64,000 nt of DNA, taken from assembly GCA_944386455.1 (NCBI GenBank), contig CALXBC010000001.1:1-64000 (forward strand), in the 5' to 3' direction. Below are positions 7,174-17,336 of this stretch, in pieces (position 1 is the stretch's first letter; each line of letters starts with the position of its first letter). Source of the stretch: an uncultured Clostridia bacterium (GTDB lineage: Bacteria > Bacillota > Clostridia > Oscillospirales > Ruminococcaceae). Under the pieces are notes generated by a model. It worked only from the letters and a program-made list of their open reading frames with translations, ran no database searches and was not told the origin of the DNA. Both the position numbers and the translations under genes were made by a program.

Positions 7174-9825
7174 ATGAAATGGACTGGATTAAACGAGCTG
7201 CGGGAAACATTCCTGCGCTTTTATGAATCCAAAGGGCATCTGCGTCTGCCAAGCTATCCGCTGATCCCACAGGGAGACAAAAGCCTTCTGCTGATCAATT
7301 CAGGCATGGCACCGATGAAAAAGTTCTTTCTGGGACAGGAAACGCCGCCCCGCAAACGGGTGACCACCTGCCAGAAATGCATTCGCACCCCTGATATTGA
7401 ACGGGTCGGCAAAACAGCCCGCCACGGCACTTATTTCGAGATGCTGGGCAACTTTTCGTTCGGCGACTACTTTAAGCATGAAGCAACTGCCTGGGCATGG
7501 GAGTTCATTACAAAGGTGCTGGAGCTGCCGGTTGACCGTCTGTGGGTTTCCATTTATCAGGACGATGATGAGGCCTTTGACATCTGGACCAAAGAGGTTG
7601 GCGTTGCACCGGAACGGATCGTCCGTCTGGGCAAGGAAGACAACTTTTGGGAAATCGGCTCCGGTCCCTGCGGTCCCTGCTCCGAGATTTATTTTGACCG
7701 CGGTGAAGAATATGGCTGCGGCAGACCGGACTGCGGCGTCGGATGTGAATGCGACCGGTTTGTTGAATTCTGGAATCTGGTATTTTCTCAGTATAATTCT
7801 GACGGAAACGGACACTACGAGCCAATGGAGCATCCGAACATCGACACCGGAATGGGGCTGGAACGGCTCGCCTGTATTATGCAGCAGGTGGATAACCTTT
7901 TTGAAGTGGACACTGTGCAGAATATCATGAAGCATATCAGCAAAATCGCCGGTGTTGCATATAAAAAGGACGCAAAAGCAGATGTTTCTCTGCGGGTCAT
8001 CACCGACCATATCCGCAGCACCACCTTTATGATAGCGGACGGCGTAACCCCGTCCAACGAGGGCCGCGGCTATGTTCTACGCCGTCTGCTCCGCCGCGCT
8101 GCCCGTCACGGACGCCTGCTCGGCGTGACCGATGCTTTCCTGTACCAGGTGGTCGATACGGTCGTCAAGGAGAACGAGACCGCTTATCCTGAACTTTTGC
8201 AGAAAAAAGAATTTATTAAACGTGTCATCAAAACAGAAGAGGAAAACTTCAACAACACGATCGGCAAAGGAATGGAACTGCTTAACCAGCTGATCGACAA
8301 GATTGAAGGCAGCGAGTCCGGCCATGGTCTCCTGCCCGGCGATCAGGTATTCAAGCTCTATGACACCTTTGGCTTCCCGGTCGATTTGACCAAAGAGATT
8401 CTCGCCGAGCGTAACATTGAACTGGATGAAAGCGGTTTCTCTGAGCTGATGGAGCAGCAAAAAGAACGGGCACGCGCAGCGCGTTCCAAGGTGGGCTGGT
8501 CTGATGACAACGAATATATGCTCACTGACGCGGATTTTACATTTGTAGGCTATGATACGCTGGAGGCAGAAGGCGAGGTCGTAGCGCTCGGCATCGGCGG
8601 CGAACGGGTTGAGGAAGCGTCCGAGGGAGACGAAATTGCGATTTCTCTTGACCGGACACCGTTTTACGCAGAAAGCGGCGGACAGCTCGGTGATTCGGGA
8701 ACGATGAAAAACAAATTCTGCGAAATCGAAATTTATGACTGCAAAAAAACAAATACTGGACAGTTCATCCATCTCGGAAAGGTCATCAGCGGTTCCATTG
8801 CACAAGGCCAGACCGTCACCGCCATAGTCAACCGCGAACAGCGGGAAGCGACCATGCGCAATCACACCTGTGCGCATCTGTTGCAAAAAGCGCTGCGGGA
8901 CACGCTGGGCGACCATGTTCATCAGGCCGGCCAGCAGGTGGATGCTGTCCGTCTTCGGTTTGACTTTTCTCACTTCAACGCCATGACACCCGAAGAACTG
9001 ACCAAGGTAGAACAGATTGTCAACCAGAAAATTCTTGCCGCGCTGCCTGTATCCATTGCCGAAAAAAGCATTGATGAAGCCAAGTCACTCGGTGCAATGG
9101 CCCTGTTTGGGGAAAAATACGGCGACGTCGTCCGTGTGGTGGATATCGGCGGATATTCGCTGGAGCTCTGCGGCGGAACCCATGTGGACAACACTGCCAA
9201 GATCGGCCTGTTTAAGATTATCAGCGAAGCCTCTGTCGCATCCGGCGTCCGCCGGATCGAGGCTGTGACCGGCACAGGGGTACTGGAGCTGATGAATGAG
9301 ACAAATGCTCTGCTCAACCGTCTCTCCGGCGTGTTCAAGGTTACAAACCCAACCGAGCTGATTTCCAAAGGCGAAGCAGTCCAGCATGAGCTGAAAGCCA
9401 AGGAGCAGGAGCTGAACGCACTGAACACAGAAATCGCAGAAATGCAGCTCAGACTTTTAGATGAATCTTCCATCTGGGTCAATGATGTACGAGTAGTCTC
9501 TGTTACCTTCAATGCCATCAAGCCGGACACCCTCCGCGCCATGGGCGACAAGATCAAAGAAAAAGCGCCCAGAATGGTGGCGGTTATCGCCAGCATTACG
9601 GACGGAAAGGGCACCATGCTTGCTGTCTGCGGGAAAGAGGCTGTTGCCAAGGGAGCAAACGCCGGAACCATTATCCGTGAAATTGCGGCTTTAGCCGGCG
9701 GCAAAGGAGGCGGACGGCCTGACAGCGCAATGGCCGGCATACCCGAAATTTTTAAGATTGACGAAGCACTGGCGCAGCTGCCTTCGGTCGTCCAGAAGCT
9801 CACCGAAAAAAATGTCAGGGCATGA
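7174..9825 (+). CDS. alaS: Alanyl-tRNA synthetase
   Basis: At 883 aa the protein has normal length. The class II catalytic domain is at the N-terminus (LRETFLRFYESKGHLRLPSYPLIP, motif 2 region RVTTCQKCIRTPDIE, GMGLERLA). The editing domain carries the zinc ligands HTCAH (about 565) and CGGTH (about 667). The C-terminal domain includes the glycine-rich GGKGGGRPD segment. The frame is open back to 6832, but that extension lies inside the T-box leader; the ATG at 7174 follows GGAGAGGA. Expression is set by the upstream T-box. Confidence 0.97.
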   Translation: MKWTGLNELRETFLRFYESKGHLRLPSYPLIPQGDKSLLLINSGMAPMKKFFLGQETPPRKRVTTCQKCIRTPDIERVGKTARHGTYFEMLGNFSFGDYFKHEATAWAWEFITKVLELPVDRLWVSIYQDDDEAFDIWTKEVGVAPERIVRLGKEDNFWEIGSGPCGPCSEIYFDRGEEYGCGRPDCGVGCECDRFVEFWNLVFSQYNSDGNGHYEPMEHPNIDTGMGLERLACIMQQVDNLFEVDTVQNIMKHISKIAGVAYKKDAKADVSLRVITDHIRSTTFMIADGVTPSNEGRGYVLRRLLRRAARHGRLLGVTDAFLYQVVDTVVKENETAYPELLQKKEFIKRVIKTEEENFNNTIGKGMELLNQLIDKIEGSESGHGLLPGDQVFKLYDTFGFPVDLTKEILAERNIELDESGFSELMEQQKERARAARSKVGWSDDNEYMLTDADFTFVGYDTLEAEGEVVALGIGGERVEEASEGDEIAISLDRTPFYAESGGQLGDSGTMKNKFCEIEIYDCKKTNTGQFIHLGKVISGSIAQGQTVTAIVNREQREATMRNHTCAHLLQKALRDTLGDHVHQAGQQVDAVRLRFDFSHFNAMTPEELTKVEQIVNQKILAALPVSIAEKSIDEAKSLGAMALFGEKYGDVVRVVDIGGYSLELCGGTHVDNTAKIGLFKIISEASVASGVRRIEAVTGTGVLELMNETNALLNRLSGVFKVTNPTELISKGEAVQHELKAKEQELNALNTEIAEMQLRLLDESSIWVNDVRVVSVTFNAIKPDTLRAMGDKIKEKAPRMVAVIASITDGKGTMLAVCGKEAVAKGANAGTIIREIAALAGGKGGGRPDSAMAGIPEIFKIDEALAQLPSVVQKLTEKNVRA

Positions 9826-9893
9826 CAGTATGGACATTCTACCGCTTTATTTTCATTTTTCAAACTATCTGATAGAGAAAGGACGGATTTCTG

Positions 9894-10232
9894 ATGGATT
9901 GTCTGTTTTGCAGTATTATTGAAGGGAAAATCCCGAGCAAAAAACTATATGAAGACGATAAGATTCTGGCATTTTATGATATCCAGCCGCAGGCTCCCAT
10001 TCATTTTCTCGTAATTCCCAAAGAGCATCTGGACGGAGCAGACTGCATCACCCAAGCAAATGCTGAAATCGTAAGCTATATCTTTTCAAAGATCCCCGCT
10101 CTTGCAAAAGAGGCAGGAATGACCAATGGATACCGTGTGGTCACCAATGTGCTGGAGGACGGCGGACAAAGCGTGCGTCATCTGCATTTTCATGTACTGG
10201 GCGGCGGCAAACTCAATGTCGTGTTCGGTTAA
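9894..10232 (+). CDS. HIT-family purine nucleoside phosphoramidase (HinT-like)
   Basis: This 112-aa protein starts MDCLFCSIIEGKIPSKKLYEDD and ends with the histidine triad HLHFHVLGGGK. Both are typical of the HinT branch, which hydrolyses AMP-lysine and aminoacyl-AMP-type phosphoramidates. It lies 68 nt after alaS with no terminator between, so co-transcription with alaS is likely; removal of aminoacyl-adenylates would fit that neighbourhood (inference). Confidence 0.9.
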   Translation: MDCLFCSIIEGKIPSKKLYEDDKILAFYDIQPQAPIHFLVIPKEHLDGADCITQANAEIVSYIFSKIPALAKEAGMTNGYRVVTNVLEDGGQSVRHLHFHVLGGGKLNVVFG

Positions 10233-10260
10233 GCAAACACAGAAAGGAACGATAATTATC

Positions 10261-10800
10261 ATGAATGACTGCTATACGATGACGATCGCGGGTCTTGAAC
10301 GGCATTTGCCGCTCTGCCCCGTGAATAAGCATCTGGATATCGCTGCATTTGTCATGTTTTCAGACGTGGAGCTGACCATCGCATGTGCGGCGGAGCTGAT
10401 CAAAAAATGCCCAAAGCCCGAGGTCATTGTAACAGCGGAGTCCAAGGGCATTCCGCTGGCTTATGAAATGGCGCGTCAGCTGGGTATCCGGTATATTGTG
10501 GCCAGAAAATCGACAAAGCTGTATATGAAAAACCCCATTGCTGTTAATGTCAAATCCATCACCACTACAGCGCTTCAGACTCTTTATTTAGACAGCAATG
10601 AGGCGGAATATCTGAAAGGGAAAAACGTGCTGATCGCAGACGATGTCATTAGTACAGGAGAATCTCTGAACGCGCTGGACAAGCTGGTGAAAGAATCCGG
10701 CGGCAGTATCGTCGGACAGTGTGCCGTCCTCGCAGAAGGAGACGCGGCCGACCGCGACGACATCATCTTTTTAGAGCGTCTGCCCGTCTTCCCAAAATAA
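10261..10800 (+). CDS. Phosphoribosyltransferase of the adenine/xanthine type
   Basis: This 179-aa type I phosphoribosyltransferase has the PRPP loop VLIADDVISTGES (about residues 122-134) and the upstream VTAESKGIPLAYEMAR segment of Apt/Xpt-like enzymes. It should convert a purine base plus PRPP to the nucleotide, but the sequence does not settle which base. The start follows AAAGGAACG and lies 28 nt after the HIT gene, so the two genes are probably one operon. Confidence 0.8.
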   Translation: MNDCYTMTIAGLERHLPLCPVNKHLDIAAFVMFSDVELTIACAAELIKKCPKPEVIVTAESKGIPLAYEMARQLGIRYIVARKSTKLYMKNPIAVNVKSITTTALQTLYLDSNEAEYLKGKNVLIADDVISTGESLNALDKLVKESGGSIVGQCAVLAEGDAADRDDIIFLERLPVFPK

Positions 10801-10846
10801 ACTGAGCAACGCGTATAATTTTATTGGGAAAGGACAGGGACCAATC

Positions 10847-13045
10847 ATGGCGAACATCGGCTCCAAGCGGCTGACTCGTCCGGTCGCCGCGATCGGATTC
10901 ACTTTCATGCTGGTTCTGCTGACAGCCAACTATCTTCCTGTCCTTTTTTCCGCCGTTTTCTTTATTGCCTGTCTGATTTTTACAATCATCGCCGCAGCGG
11001 TCAAGCCGCTGCGCAGCCAGAGACTGCTCCTGATTCTGGTGACGTCGGGGCTTGCCTTTGGCTGTTTCTTTTTGTATACCCGTTTTAACTATCTTCCCGC
11101 GCTGAAGCTGGACGGCGAAAAAATTTCCGTCAGCGCAACTGTGACGGACATCGGTACGTCCCGCTCGGGAAAATCTGTTCTGACCGTTCGGCTCGACCGG
11201 AGCATTGTACAAACTCCCATCCCCGTCAAGGCCAACATCTATTTGGATGAACCCGGCGATATTCTGCCTGCCGACCGTATCAGCGGCATGGTATCCTTTT
11301 ATCTGCCGTCGGAAGAATACGGCACTTCATCACCTGTCCAAAGCACAAAAGCAGATGGCATTTATCTTTATGGCAGCGCAGTCACCACCGGTCTTACAGT
11401 CACCAGAACTGACGGCTTTCATCTGTCTCTCTTTTTTCACAATCTGCGCAATTCCCTGTATGAAAAAGCGGACGCGCTGTTTCAAGACAAGGATGAGGCT
11501 GCAATTTTTCGGGGGATGGTGCTGGGAGACAACAGCGGAATCAACAGCAGGGATTATCGTAATTTCGTCCGCACTGGAATTTTGCATGTTATGGTTGTAT
11601 CAGGGTTTCATCTCGTACTGCTGACCCAGTCCGTCATGCGCACGCTGAAGCTTCTGCGTGTCCGGCGGAAAGCACGCTATCTGATCGGGATGGCCGCGGT
11701 TCTCTTTCTGATGGCAGTCACCGGATTCACACCCTCGATCAACCGGGCGGGTATCATGCTGCTGCTTTGCTATTCTGCCAAGCTTTTTGACAGGGAGTCG
11801 GATTCTCTGACAACGATTGGTCTGACCGGACTGCTGATGACGCTGTTTTCTCCGTTTCTGGTTACTGATCTGAGTTTTCAGCTCACCTATCTGTCCACCC
11901 TCGGCATCATTCTGCTGTCCCGCAGAATGGCGGATGCTGCGGCACATCGGCTAAAGTGCCAGAACAAGCTGCTGCTTTGGGTGCTGGACATGGGATGTGT
12001 CACACTTTCAGCCCTTCTGTTTACTCTGCCGGTCACCGCTTTTTATTTCAAAGGCATTTCCCTTCTGTCTCTGATATTCAATCTGATTTTGTCCCCCGTT
12101 TTTACCCTGATTCTTGTCTTGGGACTGTGTGCATCCATCTTCGCGTTTCTCCCGTTTCTGTCCGTGGCGGCGCAGGTGCTGTCCGCTGTTCTCTCTGTTT
12201 TAATCGAAGGCGTGTCATGGCTGGTAGATGCCGGCGCCAAAATTCCCTATTCCTATCTGCCGCTTGGCTATCGGTTTGTATATTTCTGGATACTTGCGTC
12301 CATTCTTTTATTAGTATTTGTCGCGGTCAAATGCAGCTTCCGCCATCGGTACCCCATTGCGCTGCTTCTCAGTCTGCTGACACTGGGCGGCGCTGTTCTG
12401 ACCCACATGCTGGCAAACCGGGATATTCTGACCGTCGCATCCTGTACCCAGGGAGAGGATACCGCAGTTGTATTCGCCTATCGGGACAAGATGTTGATTT
12501 TGGACTGCAACAGTCTGGCGCTTCAGCTGACCGAAGAAACCATGCTGCATAAAATCCCGTTTGTTCTCACGGGCGAAAATCTTGCCGAACTGGCCGAATA
12601 CGCAGACTATTGTCAGATTGACACGGTTTGCACCGACAGCATCGTTCCGGATGGCACAATCTCCTGCCGCCAGGTGTGTGAACCGTCGGATGCAGAATTC
12701 TCCTTTACCATGCCCCTACGGATGCGGATGAAAGTCAGGGACGGAAATGTCTATTGCGCTGTCTCTTACGGAAACGTCAACCTGATTTACGGCAGCTATG
12801 ATGATACACTGGAGTCAATGTATGAGGAATGCAAAGAAAATATTTACATTTTAGTAAAGGATTGCAATTCGGTATTTGAAAAACCGGTAAAATATGTTAT
12901 AATGTTGAGCAGTGCCCAAACCAAAATCAAACAGAACAACCCCGGTGTCACTTTTATAGACGGAAGCCGGCAGGGCATAACACCGGTCAGAGTCCGTCCG
13001 AACGGCAGTATCAAAAGCAAAGGAGCAGGTCAATGGCTGTACTGA
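10847..13045 (+). CDS. comEC: ComEC/Rec2-like DNA-uptake channel protein
   Basis: This 732-aa polytopic protein has an N-terminal pair of membrane helices, a soluble OB-like region (SVSATVTDIGTSRSGKS...), and the Competence domain with GMVLGDNSG...GILHVMVVSGFHLVLL followed by many helices. In naturally competent bacteria ComEC forms the channel that takes single-stranded DNA across the membrane. The C-terminal part (about 520-700) keeps beta-lactamase-fold strands (EDTAVVFAYRDKMLILDCN) but has no HxHxDH metal motif, so a nuclease role for that domain is unlikely here. It overlaps holA by 13 nt, a conserved neighbour pair. Confidence 0.85.
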   Translation: MANIGSKRLTRPVAAIGFTFMLVLLTANYLPVLFSAVFFIACLIFTIIAAAVKPLRSQRLLLILVTSGLAFGCFFLYTRFNYLPALKLDGEKISVSATVTDIGTSRSGKSVLTVRLDRSIVQTPIPVKANIYLDEPGDILPADRISGMVSFYLPSEEYGTSSPVQSTKADGIYLYGSAVTTGLTVTRTDGFHLSLFFHNLRNSLYEKADALFQDKDEAAIFRGMVLGDNSGINSRDYRNFVRTGILHVMVVSGFHLVLLTQSVMRTLKLLRVRRKARYLIGMAAVLFLMAVTGFTPSINRAGIMLLLCYSAKLFDRESDSLTTIGLTGLLMTLFSPFLVTDLSFQLTYLSTLGIILLSRRMADAAAHRLKCQNKLLLWVLDMGCVTLSALLFTLPVTAFYFKGISLLSLIFNLILSPVFTLILVLGLCASIFAFLPFLSVAAQVLSAVLSVLIEGVSWLVDAGAKIPYSYLPLGYRFVYFWILASILLLVFVAVKCSFRHRYPIALLLSLLTLGGAVLTHMLANRDILTVASCTQGEDTAVVFAYRDKMLILDCNSLALQLTEETMLHKIPFVLTGENLAELAEYADYCQIDTVCTDSIVPDGTISCRQVCEPSDAEFSFTMPLRMRMKVRDGNVYCAVSYGNVNLIYGSYDDTLESMYEECKENIYILVKDCNSVFEKPVKYVIMLSSAQTKIKQNNPGVTFIDGSRQGITPVRVRPNGSIKSKGAGQWLY

Positions 13046-14070
13046 GCAATGCAGAATTGTCCAAAAGTCTGCGTCAGGGAGAGCTTTTCCCCGTCTATTT
13101 TCTATATGGAGAAGAGACCTGGCAGATGGAAAAGTGCCTTGCCGCTATCATCAAAAAAACAGTTGGACGAGACAGCTCCTGCTTCAACCTTCAGCAGTTC
13201 GATGGCAGCCGCGCATCAATTGCTGAAATTCTGGATGCGGCGGAGGCCTATCCCGTCATGGCAAACAAAAAATGCGTCACGGTCGGCGACTTGAATATCG
13301 AAAAGCTGGCAGACAAGGATTATAACCTGCTCAAGGAATTGATAAAGGATCCGCCGGAAACGACTGTGCTTGTGCTGTATCATTTCTCACTGGAAATCAA
13401 TCCCAAAAAATCAAATAAATATAAGACCCTGATCGGCCTGATCGAAAAAAGCGGCTGTGTTGGAAATTTTGATTTTCTTACCCACGCACAGCTGGAAAAG
13501 CTGCTGGTTGAGACCGCAGCCAAGTCGGGCTGCACGCTTTCCGGATACCTGGCCGGCTACCTCATTGACCGGTGTGGAGACAGCCTGGCGGTTCTGATGA
13601 CAGAAATTGAAAAGCTTTGCTGTTTCACGGATGACGGCGGGGAAATTTCAAAAGAAGCGGTCGATGCACTGACTGCAAAATCCATGGATGCATCTGCTTT
13701 TGACCTGTCGAAGGCCATCTTAAAGCAGGAATACGGCCGAGCATTCCATATTTTGTCGGAGCTGTTCGACCAACAGCTGGAGCCGCTGGCGATCCTGGGT
13801 GCGCTGAATGTGTCCTTTGCCGCGATCTATAAGTCGGCTGCTGCTCGAACAGAGCAGGTGCAGATGAGTACGGTCATTGCAGACTTTGGATATAAAGGAC
13901 GGGAATTCCAGATCAGGAATGCATTTCGGGACTGCTCTTCCTTTTCCATCAGACAAATCAGGCAGTGCATTGCGATTCTTGCCGAAGCTGACAGAAAGCT
14001 GAAGTCTTCCCGCATTGATCAGCAAACTCTGCTGGAATTTACACTGACGCAGATGATGGCTCTCAAATAA
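13033..14070 (+). CDS. holA: DNA polymerase III delta subunit (clamp-loader arm)
   Basis: This 345-aa protein has the HolA N-terminus (ELFPVYFLYGEETWQMEKCLAAI), the central LIDRCGDSLAVLMTEIEKLCCF region and the C-terminal helical RQIRQCIAILAEADRKLKSSRIDQQTLLE... collar domain. HolA opens the beta clamp during loading. The start overlaps the end of comEC, implying translational coupling. Confidence 0.92.
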   Translation: MAVLSNAELSKSLRQGELFPVYFLYGEETWQMEKCLAAIIKKTVGRDSSCFNLQQFDGSRASIAEILDAAEAYPVMANKKCVTVGDLNIEKLADKDYNLLKELIKDPPETTVLVLYHFSLEINPKKSNKYKTLIGLIEKSGCVGNFDFLTHAQLEKLLVETAAKSGCTLSGYLAGYLIDRCGDSLAVLMTEIEKLCCFTDDGGEISKEAVDALTAKSMDASAFDLSKAILKQEYGRAFHILSELFDQQLEPLAILGALNVSFAAIYKSAAARTEQVQMSTVIADFGYKGREFQIRNAFRDCSSFSIRQIRQCIAILAEADRKLKSSRIDQQTLLEFTLTQMMALK

Positions 14071-14096
14071 AAGTAAGTGAAAGGAACCGAACATTC

Positions 14097-14702
14097 GTGA
14101 TCTCACTGAAACAATGTGTCATTGTGGAAGGAAAATACGACAAGCAGCGGCTGGAACAGCTGGTTGATGCGGTCATCATCCAAACAGACGGCTTTCGTAT
14201 TTTTAAAGACAGGGAAAAACGGCTGCTGATCCGGTCATTGGCAGAAAAGAACGGTCTGCTGATTCTAACCGATTCCGACAGTGCCGGCTTTATCATCCGG
14301 AATCATATTAAAAGCTTTGTCCCTGCCTCACTTATCACTAACGTCTATATTCCTCAGCTTATTGGAAAGGAAAAACGAAAAACCGTTCCATCTAAAGAAG
14401 GACTGCTTGGCGTGGAGGGAATGGATGACGCTGTATTGCTGGATGCGCTTCACAGAGCCGGAGTTGCTGCAGGTGCTGCTGATTCGGCCGGACGAAGAAA
14501 AGTGACAAAGCTCGATCTTTATGAAAAGGGCTTCAGCGGCAGCCAAAACAGTGCCAAATACAGACAAGTCCTGTTAAAAAGGCTGGGGGTTCCCTCTTAT
14601 ATGACAGCCAATGCCCTGCTGGAAGTCATCAACTCAGCCATGGACTTTGACAGCTTTGAGACCCTTACAAAAGAAATCACCGCTAATATCGATTCATTTT
14701 GA
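14097..14702 (+). CDS. rnmV: Ribonuclease M5-like Toprim protein
   Basis: This 201-aa protein has an N-terminal Toprim domain with the acidic motifs VEGKYDKQRLE (residues 9-19) and LTDSDSAG (about residue 60). A DUF4093-type C-terminus follows (KLDLYEKGFSGSQNSAKYRQVLLKRLG). RNase M5 matures the ends of 5S rRNA. The start is a GTG after GTGAAAGGAA, 26 nt after holA. The usual partner ksgA is not next to it here. Confidence 0.85.
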   Translation: MISLKQCVIVEGKYDKQRLEQLVDAVIIQTDGFRIFKDREKRLLIRSLAEKNGLLILTDSDSAGFIIRNHIKSFVPASLITNVYIPQLIGKEKRKTVPSKEGLLGVEGMDDAVLLDALHRAGVAAGAADSAGRRKVTKLDLYEKGFSGSQNSAKYRQVLLKRLGVPSYMTANALLEVINSAMDFDSFETLTKEITANIDSF

Positions 14703-14744
14703 GAAAGGAGCGCTTTTCATTCGAGGAAAAGCAATGACCCGGTT

Positions 14745-16151
14745 ATGGTATTTTCCAGTTTGACGTTTTTATACGTTTTTTTACCAATTGTATTAGTGTT
14801 TTATTATATCGCCCCGATGAAGGGAAAAAATATCATTATCCTGATATCGGGCATCGTATTTTTCGCGTGGGGTGAACCGGTCTATGTTCTGCTTATGTTG
14901 TTTACCACGGTGGTTGATTATACGGCCGGCATGCTGATTACCAAATTTGATGACAAACCAAAAATGAGAACGCTATTTATGATCCTTGCGGTCTGCATCA
15001 ATCTGGGGTTGCTTGCTGTATTCAAATACAGTTCCTTTCTCATACAGAACATTAACAATCTGTTCGGCACGCAAATTTATGACCCACAGCTGCCGCTGCC
15101 GATCGGAATCTCGTTTTATACTTTTCAAAGCATGTCCTATACCATCGATCTTTATATGCGCAATATTAAGGTTCAGCGAAATATCGTCAGTTATATCTCC
15201 TATGTTTCGCTGTTCCCCCAAATTGTGGCCGGGCCTATTGTCCGCTACCAGGATATCGCAAACGAAATCGACAGCCGTACCATCACAACGTCAAAGGTCT
15301 CTCAGGGAATTGGTATTTTCCTGCTGGGTCTTGGAAAAAAAGTCCTGCTGGCCAATAACATCGGGATGCTGTGGACGACCGTTAAAGGTATGGAAATGTC
15401 TGAAATTTCAACACTGACCGCATGGCTCGGGATTCTTGCCTTTACTTTTCAGATTTATTTTGACTTTTCGGGCTATTCTGACATGGCGGTCGGATTGGGA
15501 AAAATGCTCGGCTTTGAATTTCCCCAAAACTTCAACTATCCCTATCTGTCACGAAGTATCAGCGAGTTTTGGCGGCGCTGGCATATTACACTGGGGACAT
15601 GGTTCCGCTGCTATGTTTATATCCCGCTTGGCGGCAACCGCCATGGAAAGCTCAAAACCCTGCGCAACCTGCTGATTGTCTGGTTCCTCACCGGACTCTG
15701 GCATGGTGCCAGCTGGAACTTTATCATCTGGGGACTGTATTTCGGCATCATCATTATTATCGAGCGTGTTTTCCTGGGAAAATATCTGGAAAAGCTTCCC
15801 GCAGTTCTTAGCACCGCCTATTCCTTTCTGCTGGTTGTGATTGGCTGGGTCATCTTTGAAACAGAAAGCATCCCCCGTATCTTCTCTTATCTGAAGGCCA
15901 TGTTTTTTGGCGCATCTGCCGGTTTGGCGGATTCTCAGTCCCTGTATTTTCTGGCATCCTATGGGATTATGTTTCTTATCTGCATCATTGCCTCAACGGA
16001 CTATCCCAAAAAGCTGGCGGAGCGCCTGCACAACCGCCATCCCAAACTGGTAGGCGGGATTTCGCCGATCTATCAGCTTGCATTGATGGTCGCTTCGACC
16101 GCTTATTTAGTATTTGCAACTTATAATCCGTTTTTGTATTTCAGATTCTAA
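14745..16151 (+). CDS. MBOAT-family polysaccharide O-acetyltransferase (AlgI-like)
   Basis: This 468-aa polytopic protein begins MVFSSLTFLYVFLPIVL, as AlgI/DltB-like MBOAT proteins do. It has the conserved cores LPIGISFYTFQSMSYTID, SEFWRRWHITLGTWFRCYVYIPLGG and the catalytic-histidine segment LTGLWHGASWNF. Such proteins pass acyl groups across the membrane for O-acetylation of cell-surface polysaccharide. It is followed 18 nt later by a DHHW/AlgX-like gene, the usual partner. The target polymer is unknown. Confidence 0.9.
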   Translation: MVFSSLTFLYVFLPIVLVFYYIAPMKGKNIIILISGIVFFAWGEPVYVLLMLFTTVVDYTAGMLITKFDDKPKMRTLFMILAVCINLGLLAVFKYSSFLIQNINNLFGTQIYDPQLPLPIGISFYTFQSMSYTIDLYMRNIKVQRNIVSYISYVSLFPQIVAGPIVRYQDIANEIDSRTITTSKVSQGIGIFLLGLGKKVLLANNIGMLWTTVKGMEMSEISTLTAWLGILAFTFQIYFDFSGYSDMAVGLGKMLGFEFPQNFNYPYLSRSISEFWRRWHITLGTWFRCYVYIPLGGNRHGKLKTLRNLLIVWFLTGLWHGASWNFIIWGLYFGIIIIIERVFLGKYLEKLPAVLSTAYSFLLVVIGWVIFETESIPRIFSYLKAMFFGASAGLADSQSLYFLASYGIMFLICIIASTDYPKKLAERLHNRHPKLVGGISPIYQLALMVASTAYLVFATYNPFLYFRF

Positions 16152-16169
16152 TAAGGAGGAAACAGTAAA

Positions 16170-17303
16170 ATGAAACCCAACAAACCCAAAGCTAACATTA
16201 TCATTTTTTTCGTCCTGCTGCTTCTCCTGCCGATCGTTACAATCATCCTTCCCAAAAAAGAATTTTCTGAAAATGAAAATAGGTATTTAGAAGAATTTCC
16301 CAAACCAACGCTTTCTTCCATCAAGGATAAAAGCTTTATGAGCAATTTTGAATCCTTTTTTTCCGATCATTTTGTTTTTCGGGAAGGATGGATCCAACTC
16401 AAAAATCAAATGGAGCTGGCTATCAATAAAAAAGAAATCAATGGCGTCTATTTGACCAAGGATCGTTTGATCGAGCATCAAACGATCAGCGACAACGGGC
16501 TGGCCGTGGAAAACATGGAAGCAATCAATGCCTTCACTAAAAAATACGGTCTGTCCAGCTCCCTGATGATCGTTCCGTCCGCTGAGGGGATTTATACTGA
16601 TGATTTGCCTGCAAACGCCCCGCATCTTAACCAAAAAGCGATCATTGAACAGATTTACGCCAAAGCAGCAAAGGAAGTCAGCTGCATTGACGTCTTTACC
16701 CCGCTTCTTTCTGCTAAAAAGCAATATATCTACTACAATACGGATCATCATTGGACCAGTCTGGGCGCGTATAATGGCTATTTTTCGTCGGCGTCAGCGC
16801 TCGGCTTTTCTGCGCTTGGCCTCGATAAGTTCAATGTGGAACATGCAAGCCATTCCTTTCAGGGAACGCTTTATTCCAAAACCTTATATAATGGCATAGA
16901 GCCTGACACCATCGACCTTTATCATTTGTCCACAAATGATCCTTCTGTAACCGTTACCGTAAAATCGGGCAGCAAGCAAACCGAATACAGCAGTATCTTT
17001 TTCCGTGACTATCTGGATAAAAAAGATAAATACTGCACTTATATGGGGCAGAACGAACCGTTTGTATCGGTCAAAACAAAGGCGGGCAACGGGAAAAAGC
17101 TGTTGATTGTCAAGGATTCCTACGCCCATTCCATGATTCAGTTTTATATGCATCATTACAGCGAAATCGCCATGATTGACCTGCGGTATTTTACCAGTCT
17201 GGATCAGTATATCGATATCGATGATTATGATCAGGTCCTGTTTGTTTACAGTTTTGCCAGCATGACCGGGGACACCAACATTAAAAAGCTCGCCCGGTTT
17301 TAA
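16170..17303 (+). CDS. DHHW-family (AlgJ/AlgX-like) membrane-anchored acetylation protein
   Basis: This 377-aa protein has an N-terminal membrane anchor (IIIFFVLLLLLPIVTIIL) and an extracytoplasmic SGNH-like domain. It shows FVFREGW near residue 70, the signature TDHHWTSLGAYNGY near residue 190, and a late VKDSYAHSM block as in AlgJ/AlgX. It follows an AAGGAGG site right after the MBOAT gene. The pair would transfer acetyl groups to an exported polymer. Assignment is by motif and context. Confidence 0.85.
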   Translation: MKPNKPKANIIIFFVLLLLLPIVTIILPKKEFSENENRYLEEFPKPTLSSIKDKSFMSNFESFFSDHFVFREGWIQLKNQMELAINKKEINGVYLTKDRLIEHQTISDNGLAVENMEAINAFTKKYGLSSSLMIVPSAEGIYTDDLPANAPHLNQKAIIEQIYAKAAKEVSCIDVFTPLLSAKKQYIYYNTDHHWTSLGAYNGYFSSASALGFSALGLDKFNVEHASHSFQGTLYSKTLYNGIEPDTIDLYHLSTNDPSVTVTVKSGSKQTEYSSIFFRDYLDKKDKYCTYMGQNEPFVSVKTKAGNGKKLLIVKDSYAHSMIQFYMHHYSEIAMIDLRYFTSLDQYIDIDDYDQVLFVYSFASMTGDTNIKKLARF

Positions 17304-17336
17304 AAAACTTATTTCAAAGAAAGAAGACTGATTCCA

